Source: Ectocarpus siliculosus (Eukaryota > Sar > Phaeophyceae > Ectocarpales > Ectocarpaceae). Taken from it: a stretch of 64,000 nucleotides of DNA. The notes beneath the pieces were generated by a model. It searched no databases and was not told the origin of the DNA. It saw only the letters and a list, made by a program, of their open reading frames with translations. Position 1 is the first letter of the stretch, and the number at the start of each line of letters is the position of its first letter. Location: NCBI GenBank assembly GCA_000310025.1, contig FN649727.1, positions 2,146,512 to 2,210,511 on the forward strand, in the 5' to 3' direction. Of this stretch, positions 54,201 to 62,987 are shown piece after piece. The position numbers were made by a program, and so were the translations under genes.

Positions 54201-55689
54201 CCCATCGATTTGAACCCCCGACAAAAACACGAGTCAACGAACAAAAAACAGCTTCACAATATCAAAACATCACTCGCCGTACAAATAACACAAACCCAAG
54301 AAACCAACGCTACCCTGGCGACCTGTCAGCCTGAACACGATCTGCGCTGCAACCGTCAAAGGAAGTCGCTCATGCACGTCTGCTTGGTTTCCCTCGAACC
54401 GTAGGCACTCATCCACGCTAGCTTAGCCTTGCGGAGGTGAAAAGACACTTCGGACATGCGGCACTTCTCGGCAGTATCCTCAAGTTCACCAAAATGATTT
54501 GCTACATTCGCGTACGGCGGCGGAGCCGGGGCCGCTGCCGCCGCCGACTGTCCCGATTGGCGTAGCTCAACCAGGTCGTCGTCCTCGTCGTCAGAGGAAA
54601 GATCCATGCCCACCAAATTCTCATCACAGAGGTCCTCTACCATCTCTGTAACGATCGCTTCGGCTACCTCCACGTTGTCCTCTACAGCCTGAAGTCATGC
54701 GCTCACGGGAGGAAAGGCAGTTGTGGCAGATGCGATGCATCTCGGAGGTGCCCTGAGGGTCCACCACACCACAGGTGCCATGGAGGTACTGCCTGCAGAC
54801 TCCTCTACATTGGTGGTTTGTGAACGCCGGCGGGCCTGGCGTGTGATCGGGGACAGCCGTGCAGCGACTGCCCGCCACGCAGGGCATGGTGTCTGCAGCT
54901 GTGTGGGTGTGTGTGTCCACGTGGTTTCCACATTGTTCGATTTAAGAGAAAAATCCCAGCTGCAAAAGGAATTTTCTCTTAAATCGATTGTTATTGGTAC
55001 ACGCCAATTCCTCTCTCTTAAATCCGCTTTCTCTTAAATAAGTTCTCTTAAACCGTAGCCGCTACTGTATACATATCTGTATTCAAATTCCAAACAAATT
55101 AAAAAAAAATTGAAGTTGTGAATTCAACCGTCTCATGAAGTTCGAAATTGAAAAAAATTGAACGTTCCCTGTACATCTATTTAGGTCACCAATGATCACC
55201 ATTTTTAGGTTGACAATTACAATTATCCATCGATAATGAATGTTCCGAGAGTAATGGGTTACGACCATGAGAAATCTTGCACACCACACAGCACCACAGG
55301 GACTTGCTGTTGACTCTGTGCTATCCTCTATGATGGCACCTGCAACATTTACAGTGTAGGTAGTCTAACTGCGGGTACATGGGAGGAAAATACGTTTGTG
55401 CCTGCATTGCGCGTGTGCTCGTCCCATCTTCATGTACCTGGTGCCAGTCTGCACACCTTTGGGTTCATGTATATATATTTGGCGTATCAGCCGGGGTCAC
55501 ACAGGAGGGTAATCTTACCTCGTGCCGAAGTGTCGCTTCTTCAGCGCGCAACTCCGTTGGGAGCGGGGTTCCGTTTTGCAAGGCCTCCCGCACACGCTGC
55601 TTGTCCTCATAAATTGATGCCTCTTTGCCATGAAGGGATTTGCGATAGATGTACTCCTTCCTCAACCGCACCTGCCTTCTCAAGGCCAT
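42298..55689 (-). CDS. U3 snoRNP protein IMP4 (Brix domain), five exons
   Basis: IMP4 is a nucleolar component of the small-subunit processome, needed for U3-guided cleavage of pre-18S rRNA. Exons on the minus strand are 55519-55689, 44175-44366, 43181-43453, 42712-42873 and 42298-42366. All junctions are GT-AG and all introns phase 0, giving 288 residues, close to the usual 290. Exon 1 holds the basic N-terminus [17 protein letters not shown] and [10 protein letters not shown]. Exon 2 carries [19 protein letters not shown], exon 3 [19 protein letters not shown] and [11 protein letters not shown]. Exon 4 has [20 protein letters not shown] and exon 5 [18 protein letters not shown] to a TAA at 42298-42300. 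The Brix domain covers roughly residues 80-262. Introns 2-4 are 721, 307 and 345 bp, but intron 1 is 11,152 bp and holds transposons. The start is the only ATG giving the conserved M-(x)-L-R-R beginning. Confidence 0.95.
45075..46510. repeat. Three diverged copies of a repeat in IMP4 intron 1
   Basis: Blocks near 45075-45290, 45440-45900 and 46280-46510 share GGGCGACGCAAGAGGACAT (first two), and GAGAAGGAA(A/G)C(A/G)TGAGAAA and GTGCGTGG/ATGCGCGG variants (last two). Origin unknown, probably an old transposon. No gene seen between them. Confidence 0.6.
46511..47189. other. IMP4 intron 1, no feature recognised
   Basis: Intron sequence with G-rich homopolymer stretches (for example near 46940-46955 and 47080-47100). 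Nothing identified. Confidence 0.4.
47190..49690 (-). mobile_element. Second LINE (5'-truncated, broken) in IMP4 intron 1
   Basis: Minus-strand RT pieces in order: [18 protein letters not shown] (near 49560-49620), [14 protein letters not shown] (49420-49465), [18 protein letters not shown] (near 48910-48965), [18 protein letters not shown] (near 48770-48825) and [16 protein letters not shown] (near 48470-48515). The catalytic V-A-D-D is at 48407-48418, and a C-terminal part [21 protein letters not shown] is near 47750-47830. Several frame changes separate the pieces. It is a different family from the LINE at 24486. It is transcribed in the same direction as the host gene. A 419-N gap lies inside it and may be false. 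Confidence 0.85.
48998..49416. other. Assembly gap, 419 N
   Basis: Both flanks carry the same 14 bases (48984-48997 and 49417-49430). Confidence 0.99.
49691..50800. other. IMP4 intron 1, no feature recognised
   Basis: AT-rich at the left (49700-50070), with CGGCTTT(T/C)GCC(A/G)CCCCGCTCA occurring twice (near 49880 and 50119). No gene or transposon end identified. Confidence 0.4.
50805..52250 (+). repeat. Diverged direct repeat pair in IMP4 intron 1
   Basis: The blocks at 50805-51000 and 52015-52250 share a GTCG(A/T)GGATGGGGAG/GATGGAGAGCAGAGGAAA region, a GGTTCCGCGAGCGAGG/GGAACCGCGAATGACCGAGG region, and ATACATACATA followed by GGAGCGGA. A (CATA)n microsatellite is at 50957-50976. The 1 kb between the blocks has no recognised feature. 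Confidence 0.5.
52743..52825 (-). mobile_element. LINE tail fragment in IMP4 intron 1
   Basis: Reverse complement of the (CAA)n tail and preceding TTTAATGTGAAGAC, GGAACG block of the LINE at 24486. The TIR element at 52831 begins right next to it. Confidence 0.7.
52831..53614. mobile_element. TIR element with TA flanks (MITE-like)
   Basis: Terminal inverted repeats at 52831-52852 (CCGTAATATCCTCTGAATTG...) and 53593-53614 match at 21 of 22 positions. TA lies at 52829-52830 and 53615-53616. The interior has repeated CCCCGGGG-centred inverted blocks, (CA)n at 52979-52995 and no transposase, so it is a 784-bp non-autonomous element. Superfamily not assigned. Confidence 0.75.
53617..55067 (-). 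mobile_element. TA-flanked TIR DNA transposon (pogo/Tigger-like) in IMP4 intron 1
   Basis: Perfect 24-bp inverted repeats at 53617-53640 (beginning CAGTAGCGGCTACGG) and 55044-55067, each next to TA (53615-53616 and 55068-55069). Subterminal blocks of TCTCTTAAATC/GATATAAGAGAGAAT recur inside both ends. It encodes, on the minus strand, a finger plus acidic tail protein related to that of the element at 36020, but no DDE domain. It is 1,451 bp long and non-autonomous. Its left TA is shared with the neighbouring TIR element. Confidence 0.88.
54356..54890 (-). pseudogene. Finger plus acidic C-terminal transposon protein, frameshifted
   Basis: From the right: [25 protein letters not shown] and [12 protein letters not shown] (54710-54890), a frame change near 54690, then [11 protein letters not shown], the acidic [27 protein letters not shown] and the end [12 protein letters not shown] with stop at 54356-54358. 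The motif order matches the protein at 36324 and the finger at 37383. Probably a decayed transposase tail or accessory protein. Confidence 0.6.
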
Positions 55690-56865
55690 CGCAACGAGTT
55701 ACAGTACACTATTTACCAAACGTCGCGCTCCTGGCCGTTGGTTGCGCTTTTGACGTGACTCTCCGGTATTGAGTGTCCTGGATGGCTGGGAGCTGAGAGC
55801 CTGGGAACGGGATCCCACCACCGCACAAATCCGGGGACCAAAAGTGACAGTCCCGTGGCCACGTCAAAACATCGGCGCCGTCCAACCTCCACCTCTTACC
55901 TCTCTGCCGACGCCGACATCTCCCCAGCTACCAGCTGTCTACCGCTACGAGCTAAGCGAATGACCACGTGCCCACAGAAGGTGCCTGGAAGATATCGGAG
56001 TATCGAAGTAGTAGCACCACGGCTGCGTCCCATTGTTTATGTTGTTGGACTGCTGTATGTACCGATCGAACGTTGAACAGAGGACAGACAGCAGTCTGTC
56101 GGTGTACAAACAGCGTGCTGATGACTATCCGTGTGAGTGACCCAGGGAGGTGCTTTGTGCGCACAGCAGTTTGTGGGACACAAGGAGTTTTTGGCGGGAT
56201 AGCGCTGACTGAAACCCCAATTTGCAATTGGGGAACATCAATCCAGGACAAACACGGCGGTTGTGTACGGACATGGACACACAGCCTACCACATCATTTC
56301 CACACGGCAAGATGTTACAAAAGTGACGTGCTGACCGTGGGTCTTTGTATGGGTCTTTGTATTGGGCAAACTCACAGAAACCTACAGCATAGTAGCGACA
56401 TGCGTAGGAAGATTCCTGGGTAAGGTTGAGGAGCTCGCGTATTTTGATTCACGACAGGGACTTCGAGAACCGATGAGCCACGGCGAACTGCCTCTAATAG
56501 TGTTGGAGTTATCACTCCAGCACATCACATTAAACCGTACCAGTGTACAAAGAGGGCGCTGGAAGAGCCATGTGCATATACTTCTATTCCACAACAGCAG
56601 TAAACCCGTTTCAATCCTCTTTCCGTTTTTTTTCCCATCACATCTATATTCCGGGCGCCTGGAATTAGGTTTAGGCACGTATCTACGGACTACCTACCCA
56701 GTGGGGTTCACGCGACACCCGTTCTCACACACCTAACGACACAACACACGTAACGCCATCAACACAGACTGGTGCAACTATCTTGTTCGCCGCTCTTGAA
56801 GTGGACACCTCACCACACTCACTGCTAGAGGTACATACCAGGTCATACCACCGCTCTACAACTCT
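55690..56865. other. Intergenic region between kinase 3' end and IMP4 start
   Basis: About 1.18 kb upstream of IMP4 and downstream of the kinase stop; both genes read leftward. It should hold the IMP4 promoter and kinase terminator. No specific element was recognised. Confidence 0.45.
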
Positions 56866-59800
56866 CTAAACGGGCCGTTTCCACACGAAAGTTCCACTCG
56901 CGTCTGCATGGTGCCCAGGCAGACCCTTTGAATCTTGTGTCGGAAGTCTTCGTGCAGGCGAAGGTCGGCCTTTTGCTTGGGGCGGGCCAGCCGGTATCGG
57001 AACTGGGGCAGGTGCCGGGAGGCTGCTGACACCCCACACGTTTGCCCGGGAAGGCTCCTTCTTGCTCACGGCCGCGTTCGGTGGTTTGTCCTTCAGTTGC
57101 GCTTTCAGCAAGGCTGCTAGAGTAGACGGCTTTGACTCCACTCCGCCCACAGGTTCCCGCACGAACACAGGCTTGGGGACATCCTGTTCGCGAACAGCGC
57201 CGCAGAGCGGCAAGCTCCTATCCTCGTCTCCATGCTCGCTCCGAGCACTCTCTGTCGGCACGTCCGGTGCCTTGGCCGACGCCCCTGCCTGCATCGCTTT
57301 CGCTTTCCCTTTCTTTCTGATGCGCTTGCCCTTGACCTTTTTCGGAGGCCCTGCACTTGGTCCATCGCCTCCCCCCTGAGCAAAGCTAAAGCCATTTCCT
57401 TGACCTTGTTGCCAGTCACCCTCCTCGATAAAGCTATCAGCCACAAAAGAAAACCCACGAAACATCCCTCCAACCTCCTCCGAACCAGGTGGTTCAAGGC
57501 TTCCTGCATGGCTCAACAGAGACTCCTGGGAAAGAGATCTGGGGAGGGCCATGTCAATGAACTCCGTGGCAAAGTTACTGGTATCAGTGGTGCTGACCAA
57601 CTCTGGTTTCAAAGGGGGCTCAACCTGCAGCGCGACAAGCTTTACCCAATCGATTCCTTCGAAAAAAGGATGGTGCTTCACGGCGGTGGCACCTCCAATG
57701 TCGAACATTGTCGTCTTCTTAGCGCCGAGCCGTCTGCTGACATTCCGTTCAAGGAATCCTCGCAGTACCTGGACAAACCGTGCAAAAAACGCATTGTGCA
57801 TCCAAACACAGAACACAGAAACAAGCAGCCTGCTGCGTTAGCACGGACGTCTGCCGAGCATGTGCTACTCTACTAGCTCCGACAGAATCCAACATTCGGT
57901 CGAATTTGGTACAAGGGGGGGTAACCGTACAGATGTTAACATGGCTTACCTGATGCGCAGTCGGGCTAAGCCACTTTGGGAGAGAAACCCTCTCGTTCAG
58001 AATCTTCCGATTGAGATCCTTCGGTGTTTTGCCCTGAAATGGGGGGTATCCCGCTGTCATCTCGTACACCAACGCCCCCATGGACCACCAGTCGACTGCC
58101 TTTCCGTAGCCTTTGCGAAGGATCATCTCCGGAGCCATGTACTCGTTCGTCCCACATATGGTCTTCAAGCCCTCGTCTTCATCGTGTGTTAGCTCCTGGA
58201 TGATTGTTTTGGTGGTAGGAAAGCATCCGTGCAAAGACCTGAGCGGAGCTAGCATAGAGTAGTTACCTCTTGCGAGATTCTGGGGAGAAGCGTCGTTTCC
58301 TGCATGTAGCATCACCCAGTGCAGAAACCCTTCTCCTAAACGATGGCATTCCTACCCTGCTGCATAAATTGGAACATGGCTCATCAAGAGGAACCAAATA
58401 CCAAGCAAGGGCCCACCTTCGCCAGCCCGAAGTCGGTCACGCAAATGTGTCCATCCGCTCCCAACAGCAGGTTCTCAGGCTTGAGGTCTCTACCAGTAAT
58501 GAACAAGAACACGAGCGAGGTGTGAGGAGAAGCAAAGTCAGAGAGTGAACACGGAGCAACTTTCCTGTGAAACAACGGTGAACAGATGGTGAACATTTTT
58601 CAACAAGTAGGCCAGTCTTTTGCTTTCGCGATTGAGCGCGGGTACGTAAACGTGTCTTTACGTTTGCCGCCCTAACATGGTACACCCCAAGTTACCGTTA
58701 CCACCAACAGTGCTACCGGGGAAAAATGGTACTGACGTTACCATCCAAACCGGTACCACGCGTATTACCTGTCCCATCCCTGTCAACTCTTTCTCGTTAC
58801 ATTGGTGTATTCACAAATACAAACAAATTCAATCGACCGTACAGAACCCCGACAAAATACAACGCAGTATTGCATCAGTGAGCCCAGTGGGTCAGCGGGC
58901 TGTGTTTGATTTCTCAATCCCCACGTCCACGGTTCGACCCCCGTGATGGAAGCTTTCTCTATTTCTTCGTGTCGTGCTCGTTCTCTCAAACTTTCTTATA
59001 ATTGAATATCTCGTATATCCATTTGGCGACACTTCGTTGCACATGGCATCCCACACCCCACACCCGAATATGACAATCATAACCGAGGGGGGGCTAAACA
59101 GAAAACGGGGATTCCATTTAGGATTCCAGTGGTGATCTCTGTAAGGTGGCTCTGTCTGCCGTCGATGTTTCCGCCGGTGTAGTGGTGCTTGAGCCACACC
59201 TACTGACACTCATCCCGTCCCAGCTCGGCCGATCAATACATACCTAGGCAGGCGTACTAGCTCTGCATTTAGGTCGTAATGACAAGGCCGCAAGATTATG
59301 TCTGCAACCATCTGGAGACAAGCATACCTGATTTTCTACTTCTATAGTTGCCGGCACGTTGGTTAAGAAACGGATGGTGTGCTAGGTGCGTACACAAACG
59401 GTGGTGTAGTGACCTAATCAAACATTAAGCCTTACAAATACGGTGTACGGTCCAAAAATGAAGTGCATTGCCGTCGTGGCCAGCTACCGTATAAAACTTG
59501 CGCATCACGGTAGTGGCTGGATACCGTGCCAAGCGCTACAAAAATGCAAAACGGGACATATGTGTACCTACCCTGCACCAAAGGCTCCAGCTTACTTTGA
59601 TGCCTTGCAGTAAGCTGCCTTGAACAATCGAATCAAAAACGGCTTGATTTCTCAAACGGTCCCCTCGCATAACAGCTCGGTTGCCCTCATCCTGTATACT
59701 GCTGTACAACACAGTTATCAAAGTACCTGTGGATGATTCCTTTCCCATGCAAGAACTCCAGGGCTAGCACCATCTCCGCCGCGTAAAACTTAGCGTAGTC

Positions 59801-62796
59801 CTCTAGAAATAATCCCTTTTTGCTGAGGTGGAAGAAAAGTTCACCGCCAGGGAGGTACTCCATAACCAAAAAGAGTTTATGTTCCGTCTGAAAGGCGCAC
59901 TGCAACGCAACCACAAACGGGTGTACCACCTGTCGAACAACATCATGCAACAACGGGCAGTAAGGGGTAGCATTCAACAGGAATTCCTGTATTTGTACAT
60001 GCAACGAGGCCCACGAAAGCGTATGAACGACGCGTGGCAACGCGTGATACCGGAAAACGTCGCAAGCCGATCTACCTTCGTCATGATGTCTCGCTCAGCT
60101 TGCATATAAGTCGTGTGGTTGCGTCTGGCAAGCATCTTCTTCGATATGCACTTCATAGCGAGAATTTGCCCATTCCTCCGGCTTCGCACCTGCAAATGCG
60201 AAAAGTTGCGTCAACAAGCAAACGCTCAGGGTGCACGCAGGGTTGTAACATGTATTTGTGTGTTGCACTTTCATTGAGGCAGGTATCCTCGGACTAGCAC
60301 ACATGGAATCGCCCTGATGTTCTTTATATTGCCTTACCTGTACAAAACTAAGCTCCAACAGTATTTTCACCCCGTAGCTTCGGCGGCAAGTGTTGAGAGT
60401 TCGGGATCTACATGTATAACCTTTTGCAACAACCATCCATGCCGTCATGTATGATTGCATGGCGATATGCTGCTTTTGTCTAACCACGGTACTGATTCAA
60501 CATCGTGATATGCGTATGCCCGATCTTCTGCATTTCAGCAATGCGCTTGGGTTGTCACGGCCGTCGGTTTCTGTGTCAACAATATTTGACGCCACAGGTC
60601 CGTTTCCCTACTGTGGTACAGTCGTGTTATCGATTGTGTTCGTCGCCTTTTCATGCGCGCATGGCTGATGGCGCAAGATCGGCCAGCACTTGACCTCAGG
60701 CCACACATGCCGTTGTCCGGGAATGAGTATGTTTGGATTTTGTCTGGTGGATGCGGACAGGGGGCACGGGGATGCAGGCAATACCCCGCCCCCCTCCCCC
60801 CCGAGAGCCATCGGAGTTGGGTTTCGTCGCTTGGCAACGAAATTGTAAACACGCCGATCGCTTCGTGAGCTCGACAACCAGGTTACAGTACCGCTTTTGT
60901 TTGTTTGTCTTTGTTTTGTTTCTCGCAGAAAACACAATGGTGGTCGAGTAGATTATGTTGTGCGGGGTCGAGAACCCTCACTCCGCGGCAAGGAGATGAT
61001 CGCACCACGTTGTGTTAAATTGGTAGAGCAACCTCGAGGCAGTTACATTACACGGTGCTCATGACTGTCTCTCGAACTTAAAGTACCAGAAAAGAAATGA
61101 AGCCAATCGCAGCTGTCATCCGTATGCAAGGAAGTACAGTCGTGGTCCCCATATAACGCCGGTCCAATAATGCCTGTAGCTGGCCTCATGTTGGCGCTAC
61201 CCCTGACTGGACCGCATGTGGCACACTGGCCGTGCGGTACCCACACGCATAGTTCACTGCCAGCTGGAAATAGCTGTATTGCAATGATACTGCTGTAAGC
61301 GTGTCAAATTTTCGCGCTGGATAGGTTGGTGTGGAGGTTGCTGCCCAAAATGTGCGATGTCGAAAGCCAACGGCCGGTTGTATGCAGCGAGACAGTCCAA
61401 ACGAAAGTTGTAGAGCAAGTCTGAGGATGACACTTGGACCTCTGGTATCACCTAGTGGTGCTTGGCTTCGTGTGTGTGCTAATAAACATTTTACAGCTCC
61501 CGTGTGGAGCTCACGGTCTATCGCTCTGGATGTACCTATTATATTTGGTCACCACGTCACCTCGCGGCAGCGATTCTACCGCATTTGGGTGTTGCTGAAC
61601 GCTGGACCTCGATTGGAATTTGGGTATGGCAAAATTACGGTAACCCTGTTAGTGCTGGACGCCCAAATGGGAACGTTTTGGGGGCACAGCACTCAAAAGT
61701 CTGTTTACCGCAACGTAGTCGCCCTAGGCTTGAGAACCCTTGGTCTTATCGTGCTTAGGTGAGGTAGTACTGTAGCACGCTGTGTGATATGGTATGGACA
61801 CAACCAAGCCGAGTATCCCGTAGGTGGTAAAACTGCTGTACCTGACTTGGCTTCAACATGAAAGGTGTCCCCACGTGTTTTGGGGACACTTTTCACGCTG
61901 AAGCCAAGAGCTCACTTCTCCGAGTGCTTTGGAGGGACTCTAGCCCCTCGACCAATGATATTTTTTTGCGGAGGGACTACGCACTAAATAGGAGGGTTAC
62001 GTTAAAACGACGCAAACCCTCTTTGGCCATAAATCCAATTACTTGTACATAGGTCTATCGAAATCGGGTGCTCAAAATAAGTACAACTTTTAACGTTAAA
62101 ACAGGCCCTGATGACACTTGCTGTACACTCTTGGAGCCCACTCCGGCCGGATAACTCAAAAGGTCCATGATCTTCTAAGAGCATACATTCATTCATGGGT
62201 CACGCGGTGTGCTGGCATACGCGTTGGACTACAAAGAGAAACGCGTCATCCATTTTTCAACTGCTGTGATAACACATATGTATCTTCGCAACTGCCCCTT
62301 TTAAATTGTGGCCTGGAAGCTGTGTAGGGTGTCGTCGGCACACAAATATCACGCACAGCGGTAGTGCGCACGACTTGCGTTTGTACAAGTAGTGGTTGAC
62401 CCCTTGAATGCTGCGCCACATAAAAAAAAAATGAAGAGAAAAATAATGAAAAATGCGTGCGTGTGTTGATGTGTGTCCGTACGGGACATTGGTCATTGGG
62501 ACCTTTCGTGGTGGACTGCAACGGTGTACACTGCTGCAATACCTGTCTCTCACCTGCAGCACTTTGCCGAATGCTCCCATCCCGATCACTTTCAAGAGGT
62601 CAAACTCCCCTGGACCAGCCTTCCGCGCAGCTGTCGGCGGTTCTCCCTTACCACCTACTTGTACATCACCGCTCGCATTCGAAGCACCTTCTAGCTTTGG
62701 CGCACTTCCTGCAGGAGAATCTGCTATACCATTTCCCTGTGAGTCTCCACCGGAAGGGATGGCATCCTCTCTGGAGCAATTGCCATCCCCCGCCAT
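56866..62796 (-). CDS. S6K-like AGC protein kinase, six exons
   Basis: Ser/Thr kinase of the AGC group, closest in motif layout to ribosomal S6 kinase. Exons (minus) are 62554-62796, 60076-60189, 59727-59929, 58417-58489, 57950-58195 and 56866-57768, all GT-AG, giving 593 residues. Intron 3 splits the Arg codon of H-R-D; the others are phase 0. Residues: glycine loop IGMGAFGKV 71-79, catalytic Lys94 (ILAMK), HRDLKPEN 186-193, DFG 206-208, activation loop [12 protein letters not shown] with the PDK1-type Thr223. The AGC tail leads to the hydrophobic motif FRGFSF (396-401, Ser400) followed by VADS, as in S6K. The last 190 residues are an extra tail with a basic [16 protein letters not shown] stretch (about 436-451) that could be a nuclear signal. 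Introns 1 and 3 are 2.36 and 1.24 kb. All catalytic residues are intact. Akt or another AGC member is possible but less likely. Confidence 0.93.
58868..58948 (+). other. tRNA-like sequence in kinase intron 3
   Basis: CACGGTTCGACCCCCGTG resembles a T-arm/B-box, and AGCCCAGTGGGTCAGCGGGCT upstream could form a D-arm. The anticodon arm does not fold properly and the T-loop has eight bases. More likely a tRNA-derived remnant than a tRNA gene. Confidence 0.3.
60930..61075 (+). repeat. SINE-like dispersed repeat, copy 2, in kinase intron 1
   Basis: Plus-strand partner of 35247-35395. Contains TTGGTAGAGCAACC at 61020, like the D-arm end of a tRNA, and a T-rich stretch on its left that would be an A-rich tail if the repeat is read in reverse. 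No coding capacity. Confidence 0.6.
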
Positions 62797-62987
62797 AACC
62801 TACCGATGGCGTGTGGTGTGGAGGTAGGAGGCGGCAGGCGGAGATGTGGCATTCTGCTCTGTGTGGTGCCACACGGTACCTGTTGCCCCCCCTTGTTGCC
62901 TCGTCGCATCCGCAGCGCCCCCAACTACAGTTGCCACAGCCCCAGGCCCACCACAACCTCATCCTTGGCCTCGCTACAACCGGTCCG
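62797..62987. promoter_or_regulatory. Divergent promoter region between kinase and trpD
   Basis: Only 191 bp separate the kinase start codon (minus) from the first possible trpD start codon (plus), so both 5' UTRs and core promoters must fit here or overlap upstream exons. No TATA box is obvious. Confidence 0.55.

Noticed and set aside
57232..57876. Plus-strand frame of 214 codons opposite the last kinase exon
   Set aside because: Antisense of an exon with kinase-tail motifs; no independent support.
62453..62827. Plus-strand frames opposite kinase exon 1
   Set aside because: Exon 1 on the minus strand has the glycine-rich loop and a matching splice donor; the plus frames have no motif.
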